Shown here: piece after piece, positions 25,063-34,850 of the stretch
Layout: every line of letters begins with the position of its first letter
Position numbering within the stretch: position 1 is the stretch's first letter
Source: Jiangella endophytica
GTDB taxonomy: Bacteria; Actinomycetota; Actinomycetes; Jiangellales; Jiangellaceae
DNA length: 64,000 bases
Assembly: GCF_003427025.1 (NCBI RefSeq)
Contig: NZ_QVAI01000003.1
Coordinates: 1 to 64,000 of the forward strand
Direction: 5' to 3'
Translations under genes and position numbers: made by a program
The notes under the pieces: generated by a model
Told to the model about the DNA's origin: nothing
Database searches by the model: none
The model's input: the letters and a program-made list of their open reading frames with translations, nothing else

Positions 25063-25803
25063 GTGACGGCCGAGCCCCCACCCCTGTCCGTGCTGGAGGG
25101 GCGTCTCGGCGTGCCCATCGCCCCCCAGTTGCTGCAGCTGGCGCTGACCCACCGCTCGTACGCGTACGAGAACGGCGGGTTGCCCACGAACGAGCGACTG
25201 GAGTTCCTGGGCGACGCCGTGCTCGGCCTCGTCGTCACCGACGCGCTGTACGGGCTGCACCCTGATCTGTCCGAGGGGCAGCTGGCGAAGCTGCGGGCCG
25301 CCGTGGTCAACATGCGCGCGCTCGCGTCCGTCGCCCGCGAGCTCGAGCTGGGCCGGTTCGTCCGGCTCGGCCGCGGCGAGGAGACCACCGGCGGGCGCGA
25401 CAAGTCGTCCATCCTCGCCGACACCGTCGAGGCGCTGATCGGCGCCGTCTATCTCGACCGCGGGCTGGTCGAGACCTCCGCGCTGGTGCACCGCCTGGTC
25501 GACGACCTCATCGAGGCGTCCGCGCTGCTCGGCGCCGGGCTGGACTGGAAGACGTCGCTGCAGGAGCTCACCTCGCGGCACGCGCTCGGCGTTCCCGAGT
25601 ACCGCATCGCCGAAGACGGCCCGGACCACGCGAAGACATTCACCGCCGACGTCGTGGTCAACGGCGAGGTGCGCGGCACCGGTACGGGCCGCAGCAAGAA
25701 GGAGGCCGAGGCGCGCGCCGCCGAGCTGGCCTGGAAGGCGCTCAGCGAGGCCGCCGAGGCGGAGCAGGCCCCGGCCGGCGACTCCGGTGCCCGAACTACC
25801 TGA
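25063..25803 (+). CDS. rnc: Ribonuclease III
   Basis: RNase III (246 aa) cuts double-stranded RNA in rRNA maturation and mRNA decay. The catalytic signature [16 protein letters not shown] and the second metal-site block [15 protein letters not shown] form the nuclease domain (about 1-155). A double-stranded RNA-binding domain follows ([35 protein letters not shown]). GTG 25063 has AGGAG upstream. The 3' end overlaps mutM by 17 nt. Confidence 0.96.
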   Translation: MTAEPPPLSVLEGRLGVPIAPQLLQLALTHRSYAYENGGLPTNERLEFLGDAVLGLVVTDALYGLHPDLSEGQLAKLRAAVVNMRALASVARELELGRFVRLGRGEETTGGRDKSSILADTVEALIGAVYLDRGLVETSALVHRLVDDLIEASALLGAGLDWKTSLQELTSRHALGVPEYRIAEDGPDHAKTFTADVVVNGEVRGTGTGRSKKEAEARAAELAWKALSEAAEAEQAPAGDSGARTT

Positions 25804-26647
25804 GGTCGAGGTCGTCCGCCGCGGCCTCGCCGCTCACGTCGTCGGCCGTGTCATCGACCACGTCGAGGTGGCGCACCACCGCGCCGTCCGCCGGCACGTC
25901 GCCGGCCCCGCCGACTTCGCCGGCTCGCTGGTCGAGTCCGCCTTCACCGACGCGCGGCGGCGCGGCAAGTACCTGTGGCTGCCGCTCGACGACGGCGTCC
26001 GCGCGGTCGTGGGTCACCTCGGCATGAGCGGCCAGCTGCTCGTCCAGGCGGCGGCCGTCCCCGACGAGACGCACCTGCGGGTGCGGTTCGTCTTCGCCGA
26101 CGGCGACCCCGAGCTGCGCTTCGTCGACCAGCGCACGTTCGGCGGCCTGGCCGTCGCCGGGCTCGGGCCGGACGGCGTGCCCGTGCCCATCGCGCACATC
26201 GCGCCCGACCCGCTGGATCCCGCGTTCGACGACGAGACGTTCCGGCAGGCGCTGGTCCGCCGCCGTACGGGCGTCAAGCGGGCGTTGCTGGACCAGTCGC
26301 TGATCTCCGGCGTCGGCAACATCTACGCCGACGAGGCGCTGTGGCGGGCGAAACTGCACTTCGCGCGGCCCACCGACACGCTGCGCCGGCCCGACGTGAC
26401 CCGGCTGCTGCAGTCGGTGCGCGAGGTCATGGCGGCCGCGCTGCGACAGGGCGGCACGTCGTTCGACAGCCTCTACGTCAACGTCAACGGCGAGAGCGGC
26501 TACTTCGACCGCTCGCTGGACGCCTACGGCCAGGAGGGGCGTCCGTGCCACCGCTGCGGCACCCCGATCAGGCGTGACCCGTTCATGAACCGGTCGTCAT
26601 ACACCTGCCCTCGCTGCCAGCCCCGTCCGCGGCATGCGCGCTGGTGA
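25787..26647 (+). CDS. mutM: Formamidopyrimidine-DNA glycosylase
   Basis: MutM/Fpg (286 aa) removes 8-oxoguanine and formamidopyrimidines from DNA. The N-terminal [13 protein letters not shown] places the catalytic Pro2 and Glu3 directly after the initiator. [11 protein letters not shown], the helix-two-turn-helix region [13 protein letters not shown] and the C-terminal zinc finger (CHRCGTPI ... YTCPRCQP) are present. Starting at GTG 25787 is required for Pro2. The gene overlaps rnc by 17 nt. Confidence 0.97.
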   Translation: MPELPEVEVVRRGLAAHVVGRVIDHVEVAHHRAVRRHVAGPADFAGSLVESAFTDARRRGKYLWLPLDDGVRAVVGHLGMSGQLLVQAAAVPDETHLRVRFVFADGDPELRFVDQRTFGGLAVAGLGPDGVPVPIAHIAPDPLDPAFDDETFRQALVRRRTGVKRALLDQSLISGVGNIYADEALWRAKLHFARPTDTLRRPDVTRLLQSVREVMAAALRQGGTSFDSLYVNVNGESGYFDRSLDAYGQEGRPCHRCGTPIRRDPFMNRSSYTCPRCQPRPRHARW

Positions 26648-26803
26648 GAGGTGATGACCGAAACACCGGAACAGGTTGACCGAGAGGCAGGTCCGGTGCG
26701 ATGCTGGTATGCGTTGCGGCCTGTGCGTCTACGGTCAGACGGGTGCCGCGTCACACACGAAAATTGATCATCACATTCTCAGGCCTTCTGGAGGGCTTCG
26801 ACA

Positions 26804-27007
26804 ATGGCGAAGGCGCTGTTGGGTTATGTCGGGGGAACTGATCCAAGGCTCGCTACCGAGGTACAGCGCTTGCGTAGGCGGGTGACCGATCTCGAGGCGC
26901 AGGTACTGCGGCTCCAGGTCGAGAACGACCAGCTCGCCGAGGCAGCGGTGGACCACAGCCGACTCACGCTCGACGACACTCAGGTGCCGCAACCAGCCTT
27001 GACCTGA
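26804..27007 (+). CDS. Small coiled-coil protein upstream of smc
   Basis: This 67-aa protein reads MAKALLGYVGG, then a predicted coiled coil (EVQRLRRRVTDLEAQVLRLQ, about 19-45) and a short polar tail. I recognise it as a small protein found at this place in many actinobacteria, but no function is known to me. GGAGG lies 9 nt upstream of ATG 26804. The 156-nt gap before it holds a TTGACC (26676-26681) that may be a -35, without a convincing -10. The smc promoter appears to overlap its last codons. Confidence 0.75.
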   Translation: MAKALLGYVGGTDPRLATEVQRLRRRVTDLEAQVLRLQVENDQLAEAAVDHSRLTLDDTQVPQPALT

Positions 27008-27025
27008 CGGTCGCGGCTGTAGGCT
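26999..27025 (+). promoter_or_regulatory. Candidate smc promoter
   Basis: TTGACC (26999-27004) and TAGGCT (27020-27025) are close to consensus but only 15 nt apart, slightly short. The -35 overlaps the stop of the small coiled-coil gene. GGGGAG at 27039-27044 would be the ribosome-binding site for TTG 27053. Confidence 0.45.
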
Positions 27026-27052
27026 GGCCCCCACACCAGGGGAGTCGGTCTA

Positions 27053-30000
27053 TTGCACCTGAAGAGCTTGACGTTACGGGGATTCAAGTCCTTCGCGTCC
27101 TCGACGACGCTGCGTCTGGAACCGGGCATCACCTGTGTCGTCGGTCCCAACGGTTCGGGTAAGTCGAACGTTGTCGACGCCCTGGCCTGGGTCATGGGCG
27201 AGCAGGGCGCCAAGAGCCTGCGCGGCGGCAAGATGGAAGACGTCATCTTCGCCGGCACCGCCGGGCGCCCCGCGCTCGGCCGTGCCGAGGTCGTCCTCAC
27301 CATCGACAACACCGACGGTGCGTTGCCGATCGAGTACGCCGAGGTCACCATCTCGCGGACGATGTTCCGCAACGGCGGCTCCGAGTACGCCATCAACGGC
27401 CAGGCCTGCCGGCTGCTGGACGTGCAGGAGCTGCTGTCCGACTCCGGTATCGGCCGCGAGATGCACGTCATCGTCGGCCAGGGCCAGCTCGACGCCGTCC
27501 TGTCCGCCACGCCCGAGGACCGCCGCGGCTTCATCGAGGAGGCGGCCGGCGTCCTCAAGCACCGCAAGCGCAAGGAGAAGGCGCTGCGGAAGCTGGAGGC
27601 GATGCAGGCCAACCTCACCCGCGTGCAGGACCTCACCGCGGAGCTGCGCCGCCAGCTGGGGCCGCTGGGCCGGCAGGCCGAGCTGGCCCGCAAGGCCGCC
27701 ACCATCCAGTCCGACCTGCGCGACTCCCGGCTGCGGGTGCTCGCCGACGAGCTGGTGCAGGCCAGGGCCAGCCTCGAGCAGGAGGTCGCCGACGAGACCG
27801 CGCTGCGGTCCCGGCAGGCCGAGCTGGCCCGCGCGCTGGAGCAGGCCCGCGCTGCAGAGTCCCGGCTGGAGGCCGAGGTCGCTCAGGTGGCGCCACGGCT
27901 GGCACAGGCCTCCGACGCCTGGTACCAGCTGTCCGGGCTGCGCGAGCGGGTCCGCGGCACCGCGTCGCTGGCCTCCGAGCGAGCCCGGCACCTGTCCGCC
28001 GCCGGCGAAGCGCCGCGGTCCGGCCGCGACCCCGACCAGCTGGAGCAGGAGGCGGCCGCGGTCCGCGAGCAGGAGGCCGAGCTCGAGGAGCAGATCGCCG
28101 CCGCCCGCGAGGCGCTCGACGACGCGCTGGAGACCCGCCGCGCCGCCGAGGAGGCGGCCGAGGCCGAGGAACGCCGGCTGGCCGCCGCCGTCCGGGCCAG
28201 CGCCGACCGCCGCGAGGGCATGGCCCGCCTGTCCGGCCAGCTCGACGGCGCCCGCCGCCGCGCCGCCGCGGCCGAGGCCGAGCTGACCCGGCTGACCGCC
28301 GCCCGCGAGGAGGCGCTGCGCCGCGCCACCGCGGCCGAGCACGAGTACACCGCGCTCGAGACCACCATCGCCGGGCTGTCCGTCGGCGAGGACGGCCTCG
28401 ACAGCGAGCACGAGCGAGCCGCCGCCGCGTTGGCCGCCGCCGACGGCGTCCTGACCAAGCTGCGCGAGCAGGAGCGGGCCGCCGAGGGCGAGCGGGCGGC
28501 GCTGGTGGCGCGGCACGAGGCGCTGCAGATGGGGTTGGCCCGCCGCGACGGTTCCGAGGCGCTGCTGGCGGCGTCGGACCGCCTGTCCGGCGTGCTCGGG
28601 TCGGTGGCCGCGCTGCTCACCGTCGAGGCCGGCTGGGAGGCCGCGGTGGCCACCGCGTTGGGCGCCGCCTCCGACGCCGTCGCCGTCGGCACCGTCGACG
28701 ACGCCGTCGCCGCGCTGCGGCTGCTCCGCGACGAGGACCTCGGCCGGGCCGGGCTGCTGGTCGGTGGCGCGGCGTACGACGACCCCGGCGCCTGGCAGCC
28801 GTTGCCGGGTGGACTGCGCTACATCGTCGACCTCGTCACCGCGCCGGCCGAGCTGCGGCCCGCGCTCACCCACCTGTTGCGCGGCATGGCCGCCGTCGAC
28901 GACCTCGCCGCGGCTCGGGCGCTGGTCGCCGAGCTGCCCGACCTCGTGGCCGTCACCCGCGACGGCGACCTGCTCGGCCGCGACCGTGCCTACGGCGGGT
29001 CCAGCAGCGCGCCGAGCCTGCTGGAGGTGCAGGCCGCCGTCGACGAAGCCGCCGACCGCCTCGCCCTCGCCACCGGCAAGGCCGAGGACCTCGGGCGCAA
29101 GCTGGCCGCCGCCGAGCGGGCCCGGGCCGAGTCGGCCGCCGCCGAGTCGGCCGCGCTGACGAAGCTGCGCGAGTCCGACGCCGAGCTGTCCTCCGTCGCC
29201 GAGCAGCTGGGCCGGCTCAGCGGCACGGCGCGCGCCGCCGCCGAGGAGGCCGAGCGGCTGGCCGACTCCGTCGCCCGGGCCGAGGAGGCGCGCGACCGCG
29301 ACCTCGGCGCGCTGGAGGAGATGGAGGAGCGGCTCGCCGCCGCCGAGGAGTCCGGCGACGACGACGTCGAGCCGTCCACCGACGAGCGCGACCGCCTCGC
29401 CGAGCAGTCCCGCGCCGCACGGCAGGCCGAGACCGAGGCGCGGCTGGCGCTGCGCACCGGTGAGGAGCGGGCTCGTGCGCTGACCGGCCGGGCCGAGGGC
29501 CTCGAGCGGGCCGCCCGGCAGGAGCGGGCCGCTCGTGAGGCCGCCGTCGCCGCCGCCCGCCGGCGCGCCGCGGAGGCCCGGGTCGCCGACGCGGTCGGCC
29601 GCGGCGCCGTGCTCGTGCTGCGGCACCTGGAGCGCTCGCTGGAGCTGGCAGCCGCCGAGCGCGACGAGGTGCAGGAGCTGCGGGCGTCGCGCGAGGAGGC
29701 GCTGTCGGCGGAGCGCGTGCGCGTGCGCGAGGTGTCCACCGAGCTCGACGAGATCACGTCCACCGTCCACCGCGACGAGCTGGCCCGCGCCGAGCACCGC
29801 ATGCGGGTCGAGGCGCTGGAGTCCAAGGCGCTGGAGGATCTTGGCGTAGACGGGGCGACCCTCGTTGACGAGTACGGCCCGCACCTGCCGGTCCCCGTCC
29901 CGCCCGGCGACGACGGCGAGCCCCGCGAGCCGATCCCGTACGTCCGCGAGCAGCAGCTCAAGCGGCTCAAGGCGGCCGAGCGCGGACTCTCCGCGCTGGG

Positions 30001-30604
30001 CAAGGTGAACCCGCTGGCGCTCGAGGAGTTCGCGGCGCTGGAAGAGCGGCACGCGTTCCTCACCGAGCAGCTCGAGGACCTCAAGAACACCCGCCGCGAC
30101 CTGCTCGACATCGTCAAGGAGGTCGACGACCGCGTCCAGCAGGTGTTCGCGTCGGCGTTCGAGGACACCGCGCGCGAGTTCGCCGACGTCTTCTCGCGGC
30201 TGTTCCCCGGCGGCGAGGGCAAGCTGGTACTCACCGAGCCCGACGACATGCTCACCACCGGCATCGAGGTCGAGGCCCGGCCGCCGGGCAAGAAGGTCAA
30301 GCGGCTGTCGCTGCTCTCCGGCGGCGAGCGGTCGCTGGTCGCCGTCGCGTTTCTGGTGGCGCTGTTCAAGGCCCGGCCGAGCCCGTTCTACATCCTCGAC
30401 GAGGTCGAGGCGGCGCTCGACGACACCAACCTCGGCCGGCTGCTGAACATCTACGAGGAGCTCCGCGAGCGCAGCCAGCTCATCGTCATCACCCACCAGA
30501 AGCGCACCATGGAGATCGCCGACGCCCTCTACGGCGTCTCCATGCGCGGCGACGGCGTCACGGCGGTCATCTCGCAGCGCATCCGGGAGTCCGAGCCGGT
30601 CTGA
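27053..30604 (+). CDS. smc: Chromosome segregation protein SMC
   Basis: SMC (1183 aa) forms the condensin core that organises and segregates the chromosome. The N-terminal ATPase half has Walker A GPNGSGKS (residues 31-38). Long coiled coils (about 170-490 and 650-1010) flank a hinge (about 500-640, VLGSVAALLTVEAGWEAAVA). The C-terminal half has the ABC signature LSLLSGGERSLVAVAF and Walker B FYILDEVEAALDD. The start is TTG 27053, which directly opens the conserved HLKSLTLRGFKSFA with GGGGAG 8 nt upstream; no ATG or GTG fits. Its length is normal. Confidence 0.97.
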   Translation: MHLKSLTLRGFKSFASSTTLRLEPGITCVVGPNGSGKSNVVDALAWVMGEQGAKSLRGGKMEDVIFAGTAGRPALGRAEVVLTIDNTDGALPIEYAEVTISRTMFRNGGSEYAINGQACRLLDVQELLSDSGIGREMHVIVGQGQLDAVLSATPEDRRGFIEEAAGVLKHRKRKEKALRKLEAMQANLTRVQDLTAELRRQLGPLGRQAELARKAATIQSDLRDSRLRVLADELVQARASLEQEVADETALRSRQAELARALEQARAAESRLEAEVAQVAPRLAQASDAWYQLSGLRERVRGTASLASERARHLSAAGEAPRSGRDPDQLEQEAAAVREQEAELEEQIAAAREALDDALETRRAAEEAAEAEERRLAAAVRASADRREGMARLSGQLDGARRRAAAAEAELTRLTAAREEALRRATAAEHEYTALETTIAGLSVGEDGLDSEHERAAAALAAADGVLTKLREQERAAEGERAALVARHEALQMGLARRDGSEALLAASDRLSGVLGSVAALLTVEAGWEAAVATALGAASDAVAVGTVDDAVAALRLLRDEDLGRAGLLVGGAAYDDPGAWQPLPGGLRYIVDLVTAPAELRPALTHLLRGMAAVDDLAAARALVAELPDLVAVTRDGDLLGRDRAYGGSSSAPSLLEVQAAVDEAADRLALATGKAEDLGRKLAAAERARAESAAAESAALTKLRESDAELSSVAEQLGRLSGTARAAAEEAERLADSVARAEEARDRDLGALEEMEERLAAAEESGDDDVEPSTDERDRLAEQSRAARQAETEARLALRTGEERARALTGRAEGLERAARQERAAREAAVAAARRRAAEARVADAVGRGAVLVLRHLERSLELAAAERDEVQELRASREEALSAERVRVREVSTELDEITSTVHRDELARAEHRMRVEALESKALEDLGVDGATLVDEYGPHLPVPVPPGDDGEPREPIPYVREQQLKRLKAAERGLSALGKVNPLALEEFAALEERHAFLTEQLEDLKNTRRDLLDIVKEVDDRVQQVFASAFEDTAREFADVFSRLFPGGEGKLVLTEPDDMLTTGIEVEARPPGKKVKRLSLLSGGERSLVAVAFLVALFKARPSPFYILDEVEAALDDTNLGRLLNIYEELRERSQLIVITHQKRTMEIADALYGVSMRGDGVTAVISQRIRESEPV

Positions 30605-30655
30605 CACCGCGGCGGGGAGTAGGTCGCGCGTCCGTGGGTAGTGGAACGGTCCCTG

Positions 30656-30692
30656 TGACGCGCGGGCAACCACGCGGACACGCCGCGCGTCA
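30656..30692 (+). terminator. Possible smc terminator
   Basis: GACGCGCGG (30657-30665) pairs with CCGCGCGTC (30683-30691), and the flanking T-A pair extends the stem to 10 bp. There is no T-run. The gap to the next gene holds nothing else clear. Confidence 0.4.
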
Positions 30693-30775
30693 TTCGGGAG
30701 AGGGGCTCACTCCTACGCTACCGTCGGTGGTGCGGAAGTGAATGATGTTACTGCTGTGACCAACGGGGGTGTCAC

Positions 30776-31168
30776 ATGACGGCAGTGGTCGTGGCAATGC
30801 TGGTGATCGTGATGGTGGCGACGGTCGTACTGGCCGCCGTCGGGGCCTACTACCATCTGGCGGGATCGGCGGTGGTGCGGCGCAGGCTGCGCCGCTGGCG
30901 ATTTCTTGCGTTAGCCCGCCTGGACGACTCGCGCGAGACGACGTTCCACGCCCTGCGCGTCGCCCGCCGAGGCATCGCCCGGCGGCTGACCCGCCCGGCG
31001 CGGGTGGCGACGCCGGAGCCGGCGGCGCCGGAGGTGGCCATGGCGGAGCCGGCGGCGCCGGTCATGCCGGAGCCGGTCATACCGGAGGCGGAGGTGCGGC
31101 CGGCCGCCGCGCCGTCGGCGTTGCCCCGCATCGCGGGAGCGGCCGAGGTGCGCCACCGGGCCGCCTGA
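30776..31168 (+). CDS. Small single-TM protein with Pro/Ala-rich tail
   Basis: This 130-aa protein begins with one hydrophobic segment (VVVAMLVIVMVATVVLAAVG, residues 4-23). A basic region follows (RRRLRRWRFLALARL), then a low-complexity Pro/Ala/Glu tail. I do not recognise a family. It is probably anchored in the membrane with the basic part inside. GGGGGT precedes ATG 30776. It lies alone between smc and ftsY, with a hairpin on each side. Confidence 0.6.
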   Translation: MTAVVVAMLVIVMVATVVLAAVGAYYHLAGSAVVRRRLRRWRFLALARLDDSRETTFHALRVARRGIARRLTRPARVATPEPAAPEVAMAEPAAPVMPEPVIPEAEVRPAAAPSALPRIAGAAEVRHRAA

Positions 31169-31177
31169 CCGCGGACC

Positions 31178-31203
31178 CGCCCGGACCCGATGTGGTCCGG
31201 GCG
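31178..31203 (+). terminator. Terminator-like hairpin before ftsY
   Basis: CGCCCGGACC and GGTCCGGGCG form a perfect 10-bp stem with a 6-nt loop, followed by a G/T-rich stretch. It lies 9 nt after the small membrane-protein gene. Confidence 0.55.
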
Positions 31204-31235
31204 TTGGTGTGGGCTTGCCGTAGCGACGTGCGAGG

Positions 31236-32429
31236 ATGGCGGCCGTGGAGTACATCGTCATCGTCGTAGCCGTCGTGGTCGTTCTTGGCATCGCCCTGGC
31301 GGCGTTCCTGATCCCTCGTCGCCGCCGGGGGCAGGTCGAGGCGCCGCCGCCGCGGCCGGGGGTCGACTACCAGCCCGGGGTCGGCGACGACGCCACCGCG
31401 CCGGCCGAGGCGCCGCACACGCCGATCGCCGACGTCCAGCTGCCCGAGACGCTCGAGGAGCCCGTCGAGCCCGAGGTCGCGCCGATCGAGCGTCCCGAGC
31501 CCGCGGCCGGACGCCTGACGCGGCTGCGCTCGCGGCTGGCCCGCTCGCAGTCCAGCCTCGGCAAGGGGCTGCTCAGCCTGCTGTCGCGCGAGCGGCTCGA
31601 CGACGAGACGTGGGAAGAGATCGAGGACACCCTCCTCACCGCCGACCTCGGCGTCGCGCCGTCGCAGGAGCTGGTCGAGCGGCTGCGCACCCGGGCCCGC
31701 GTCGAGGGCATCCAGAGCCCCGAGGCCGCCCGCACCCTGCTGCGCGAGGAGCTGCTCGCCCTCGTCGACCCCACGCTCGACCGCGCGCTGCGCACGGAGC
31801 GGCACGTCGAGGACGGCCGGCCCGCCGTCGTCCTGGTGGTCGGCGTCAACGGCACCGGCAAGACGACGACGGTCGGCAAGCTGGCCCGCGTCCTGGTCGC
31901 CGAGGACCGCGACGTCGTCCTCGGCGCGGCCGACACGTTCCGGGCCGCGGCCGCCGACCAGCTCACCACCTGGGGCGATCGCGTCGGCGTGGTCACCGTC
32001 CGCGGTCCCGAGGGCGGCGACCCCGCCAGCGTCGCGTTCGACGCCGTCAGGGCCGGCATCGAGCAGGAGGCCGACGTCGTGCTCGTCGACACCGCCGGCC
32101 GGCTGCAGACCAAGGTCGGCCTGATGGACGAGCTGGGCAAGGTCAAGCGGGTCATCGAGAAGCACGGCCCGGTCGACGAGGTCCTACTCGTCCTCGACGC
32201 CACCACCGGGCAGAACGGCCTGGTGCAGGCCCGGGTGTTCGGCGAGGTGGTCGACGTCTCCGGCATCGTCCTCACCAAGCTCGACGGCACCGCCAAGGGC
32301 GGCATCGTCGTCGCCGTCCAGCGGGAGCTGGGCGTCCCGGTCAAGCTGGTCGGCCTCGGCGAGGGTCCCGACGACCTCGCCCCCTTCGACCCCGAAGCCT
32401 TCGTCGACGGCATCCTGGGCGAGTCCTGA
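31236..32429 (+). CDS. ftsY: Signal recognition particle receptor FtsY
   Basis: FtsY (397 aa) receives the SRP-ribosome complex at the membrane. Unlike Escherichia coli FtsY it starts with a membrane helix (VEYIVIVVAVVVVLGIALAA, residues 4-23), as actinobacterial FtsY does. An acidic Pro-rich linker follows, then the N domain (about 90-190) and the GTPase G domain: GVNGTGKTTT (G1), DTFRAAAADQL, DTAGR (G3), TKLDGTAKGG (G4) and GLGEGPDDLAPFD. A strong terminator follows the gene. Confidence 0.97.
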   Translation: MAAVEYIVIVVAVVVVLGIALAAFLIPRRRRGQVEAPPPRPGVDYQPGVGDDATAPAEAPHTPIADVQLPETLEEPVEPEVAPIERPEPAAGRLTRLRSRLARSQSSLGKGLLSLLSRERLDDETWEEIEDTLLTADLGVAPSQELVERLRTRARVEGIQSPEAARTLLREELLALVDPTLDRALRTERHVEDGRPAVVLVVGVNGTGKTTTVGKLARVLVAEDRDVVLGAADTFRAAAADQLTTWGDRVGVVTVRGPEGGDPASVAFDAVRAGIEQEADVVLVDTAGRLQTKVGLMDELGKVKRVIEKHGPVDEVLLVLDATTGQNGLVQARVFGEVVDVSGIVLTKLDGTAKGGIVVAVQRELGVPVKLVGLGEGPDDLAPFDPEAFVDGILGES

Positions 32430-32436
32430 CGCACGA

Positions 32437-32462
32437 CGGGGACCGGCGCTCGCCGGTCCCCG
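32437..32462 (+). terminator. ftsY terminator
   Basis: CGGGGACCGGC and GCCGGTCCCCG form a perfect 11-bp stem with a GCTC tetraloop, followed by a T-containing TTCGTTCC. It sits between ftsY and the convergent MMPL gene. Confidence 0.8.
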
Positions 32463-32492
32463 TTCGTTCCTCGCCGCGTCCTTCGCGGAGGC

Positions 32493-34718
32493 CTACGCCG
32501 CGCCCGCGGGCTCCCGCTCACGCTCCGTGGTCGCCGGGAGGAAGAGCTCCGGCCGGCCCTCGACGTAGAGCTGCGGCATCCGGCGGTCCAGCCACCGCGG
32601 CGACCACCAGTTGGCCCGGCCGAGCACGTGCATGACGGCCGGCACCAGCAGCATCCGCACGATGGTCGCGTCGATGAGGATCGCCGCCGCCATGCCGACG
32701 CCGAGCGACTTCAGCACGACGTCGGGGTTCGGCACGAGCGCGGCGAACACCGTCACCATGATCGCCGCAGCGGCGGTGATGACCCGTCCGGTCCCGGCCA
32801 GCCCGTCGACGATCGCGCGGGCGTTGTCGCGGGTGCGCAGCCACGACTCGCGCATCCGGCTGATCAGGAACACCTCGTAGTCCATCGACAGCCCGAACAG
32901 CACGGCGAACATCACCACCGGCACGTAGGCCGGCATCGGCGTCTCGGTCTCGACGCCGATCAGCCGGCCGACCCAGCCGCCGTCCAGCACCAGCGCGACG
33001 ACACCGTAGGCGGCGGCGACGGAGAGCAGGTTCATCACCGCGGCGGTCAGCATGACGACGATGCTGCGGAAGGACACCAGCAGCAGCACCATCGACACCG
33101 TCACGACGCCGCCGATCAGCAGCGGCAGCCCGTCGGCCATCGACTCGTTGACGTCGATCGCCGCGGCCGTCACGCCGCCGACGTGCACGTCGACGGCCGC
33201 GCCCGGGAGCACCTCGTCGCGCAGCACGTGCACGAGGTCCTCGGTCGCGGCGTCCTGCGGGCCGGTCGAGGGGAGGACGGTGAGCAGCGCGGCGTCGCCG
33301 GCCTCGGTGACCACCGGTGGCAGCACGGCGGCGACGCCCGACGCAGCGGCGACCGCCTCACCCAGCGCCGGCAGGACGTCCGCGTCGCCGGCGTCGGGCA
33401 GCTCCGCGACCAGCAGCAACGGCCCGTTCGCGCCGGCGCCGAACCCGTCGGCGAGCAGGTCGTACGCCTGCCGCGCCGAGTGCTCGGCGGGGTCGTTCCC
33501 GGCGTCGGGGAAACCGAACCGGGTGCCCAGGAACGGCGCCGCCAGCGCCAGCATCAGCCCGCCGCCCAGCACGACCGCGAGGACGTTGCGGCGCTCGATC
33601 AGCCGGCTCCACCGCAGCCAGGCCCTCGACGGCGCCAGATGCCCGCCCTCGGCCACCGTCACCGCAGCGCGCCGCCGCCCGATCGGCAGCCGCCACCGCT
33701 CGATCCGGTGCCCGAAGAACCCGAGCAGCGCCGGGAACAGCGTCGCCGCGGCCGCCATGACGACGAGGACGGCGACCATCGTCACCACGGCCGCGCCGCG
33801 CATGAACGACAGCCCCATCGCGAACAGCCCGAACATGCTGATCATCACCGTGCCGCCGGCCACCATGACCGCGCGCCCGGCGGTGTCCAGCGTGGCGACG
33901 GCGGCTCGCTCCGGCGCGAGCCCGGCCGACCGCCACTCGCGGAACCGCGTCACCATGAGCAGCACGTAGTCGATGCCCAGCGCGATACCCAGCAGCGACG
34001 CCAGGATCGGCGCCCAGTCCGGCACCTCCATCACGGCCGCGACCAGGCCGGCCAGCGTCGAGCTGACCGCCAGCCCGGCGACGGCGACCCCGATCGGCAG
34101 CCCGGCCGCGACCACGGTCCCGAACGTCACCAGCAGGATCACGGCCGCGGCCACCAGCCCGACCAGCTCGCCGCCGAACTCGCCGGACTCGGCGATCCGG
34201 ATGGTGTCGCCGCCCATGACGACATCGAGCCCCGGCCGCGAGGCCGCGTCGGCCGCGGCCAGCAGCCGCTCGGTGTCCTCGACCGGCATGTTCTCCGGCG
34301 CGTCGACGCCGAGGTTCAGCCGCGCCGTCAGCGTCCGGCCGTCCGGCGCCAGCCCTCCGGGTGCCGTGTACGGGTCGTCGACGGCGGTGACGTGTGGCAG
34401 CGTGCGCAACTCGTCCAGCAGCGCACCGACCTCGGCCCGGACCGACGGGTCGGTCACCGGCGCGTCGGAGCGGACCACCACGTCGACCGGCTCGCCGGCC
34501 TGCGCGGGGAACCGGTCGGTGAGCAGCCGCTGGGCTTGCTGCGAGTCGCTGCCGGGGCTGGAGTAGTCCACCTCGTAGTCGCCGCCGAACGCCGCGACCA
34601 GCCCGGCGGCGACGGCCAGCGCCGCCGCCCAGCCGATCAGCACCCGCCGGCGATGCCGGAACGCCACGCCGGCCAGCCGCCCCAGCGGCCCCGGCCTGTG
34701 TGTCGGTGTAGTCGTCAT
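32493..34718 (-). CDS. MMPL/RND-family transporter
   Basis: This 741-aa RND-superfamily exporter has two repeats of one plus five membrane helices with large extracytoplasmic loops (about 45-175 and 400-530). The conserved helix-4 segment GIALGIDYVLLMVTRFREW and its second-repeat counterpart GLSMDYEVFLISRMRE are the MMPL signatures, carrying Asp-Tyr pairs for proton coupling. Such transporters export lipids or drugs in actinobacteria. The gene is divergent from a two-component system, 132 nt away, which is the likely regulator by context. Confidence 0.93.
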   Translation of the reverse strand: MTTTPTHRPGPLGRLAGVAFRHRRRVLIGWAAALAVAAGLVAAFGGDYEVDYSSPGSDSQQAQRLLTDRFPAQAGEPVDVVVRSDAPVTDPSVRAEVGALLDELRTLPHVTAVDDPYTAPGGLAPDGRTLTARLNLGVDAPENMPVEDTERLLAAADAASRPGLDVVMGGDTIRIAESGEFGGELVGLVAAAVILLVTFGTVVAAGLPIGVAVAGLAVSSTLAGLVAAVMEVPDWAPILASLLGIALGIDYVLLMVTRFREWRSAGLAPERAAVATLDTAGRAVMVAGGTVMISMFGLFAMGLSFMRGAAVVTMVAVLVVMAAAATLFPALLGFFGHRIERWRLPIGRRRAAVTVAEGGHLAPSRAWLRWSRLIERRNVLAVVLGGGLMLALAAPFLGTRFGFPDAGNDPAEHSARQAYDLLADGFGAGANGPLLLVAELPDAGDADVLPALGEAVAAASGVAAVLPPVVTEAGDAALLTVLPSTGPQDAATEDLVHVLRDEVLPGAAVDVHVGGVTAAAIDVNESMADGLPLLIGGVVTVSMVLLLVSFRSIVVMLTAAVMNLLSVAAAYGVVALVLDGGWVGRLIGVETETPMPAYVPVVMFAVLFGLSMDYEVFLISRMRESWLRTRDNARAIVDGLAGTGRVITAAAAIMVTVFAALVPNPDVVLKSLGVGMAAAILIDATIVRMLLVPAVMHVLGRANWWSPRWLDRRMPQLYVEGRPELFLPATTEREREPAGAA

Positions 34719-34836
34719 ACCGCGATCCTCGAAGCCCGGCCCGGTCGCCGTCGTCCGCCGCGGAGCGCGGCCCGCTACGCCCCTGGGAGTAGGCCCGTGC
34801 GCCGCATGGACGACGCGGGGCGTCGGCGCACCTGGC

Positions 34837-34842
34837 TACGAT
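34837..34842 (+). promoter_or_regulatory. Candidate -10 (TACGAT) for a leaderless histidine kinase mRNA
   Basis: TACGAT ends 8 nt before ATG 34851, and no Shine-Dalgarno lies between them. No clear -35 is seen. Confidence 0.4.
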
Positions 34843-34850
34843 CACTTGCC

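Noticed and set aside
27074-30673. A 1199-codon open frame antisense to smc
   Set aside because: It mirrors the third-position GC bias of smc codons, has no recognisable domain, and smc on the other strand is certain.
32628-34850. A 741-codon N-terminal extension of the histidine kinase
   Set aside because: It is antisense to the MMPL gene and His/Arg/Gln-rich; the kinase starts at 34851 (or 34797).
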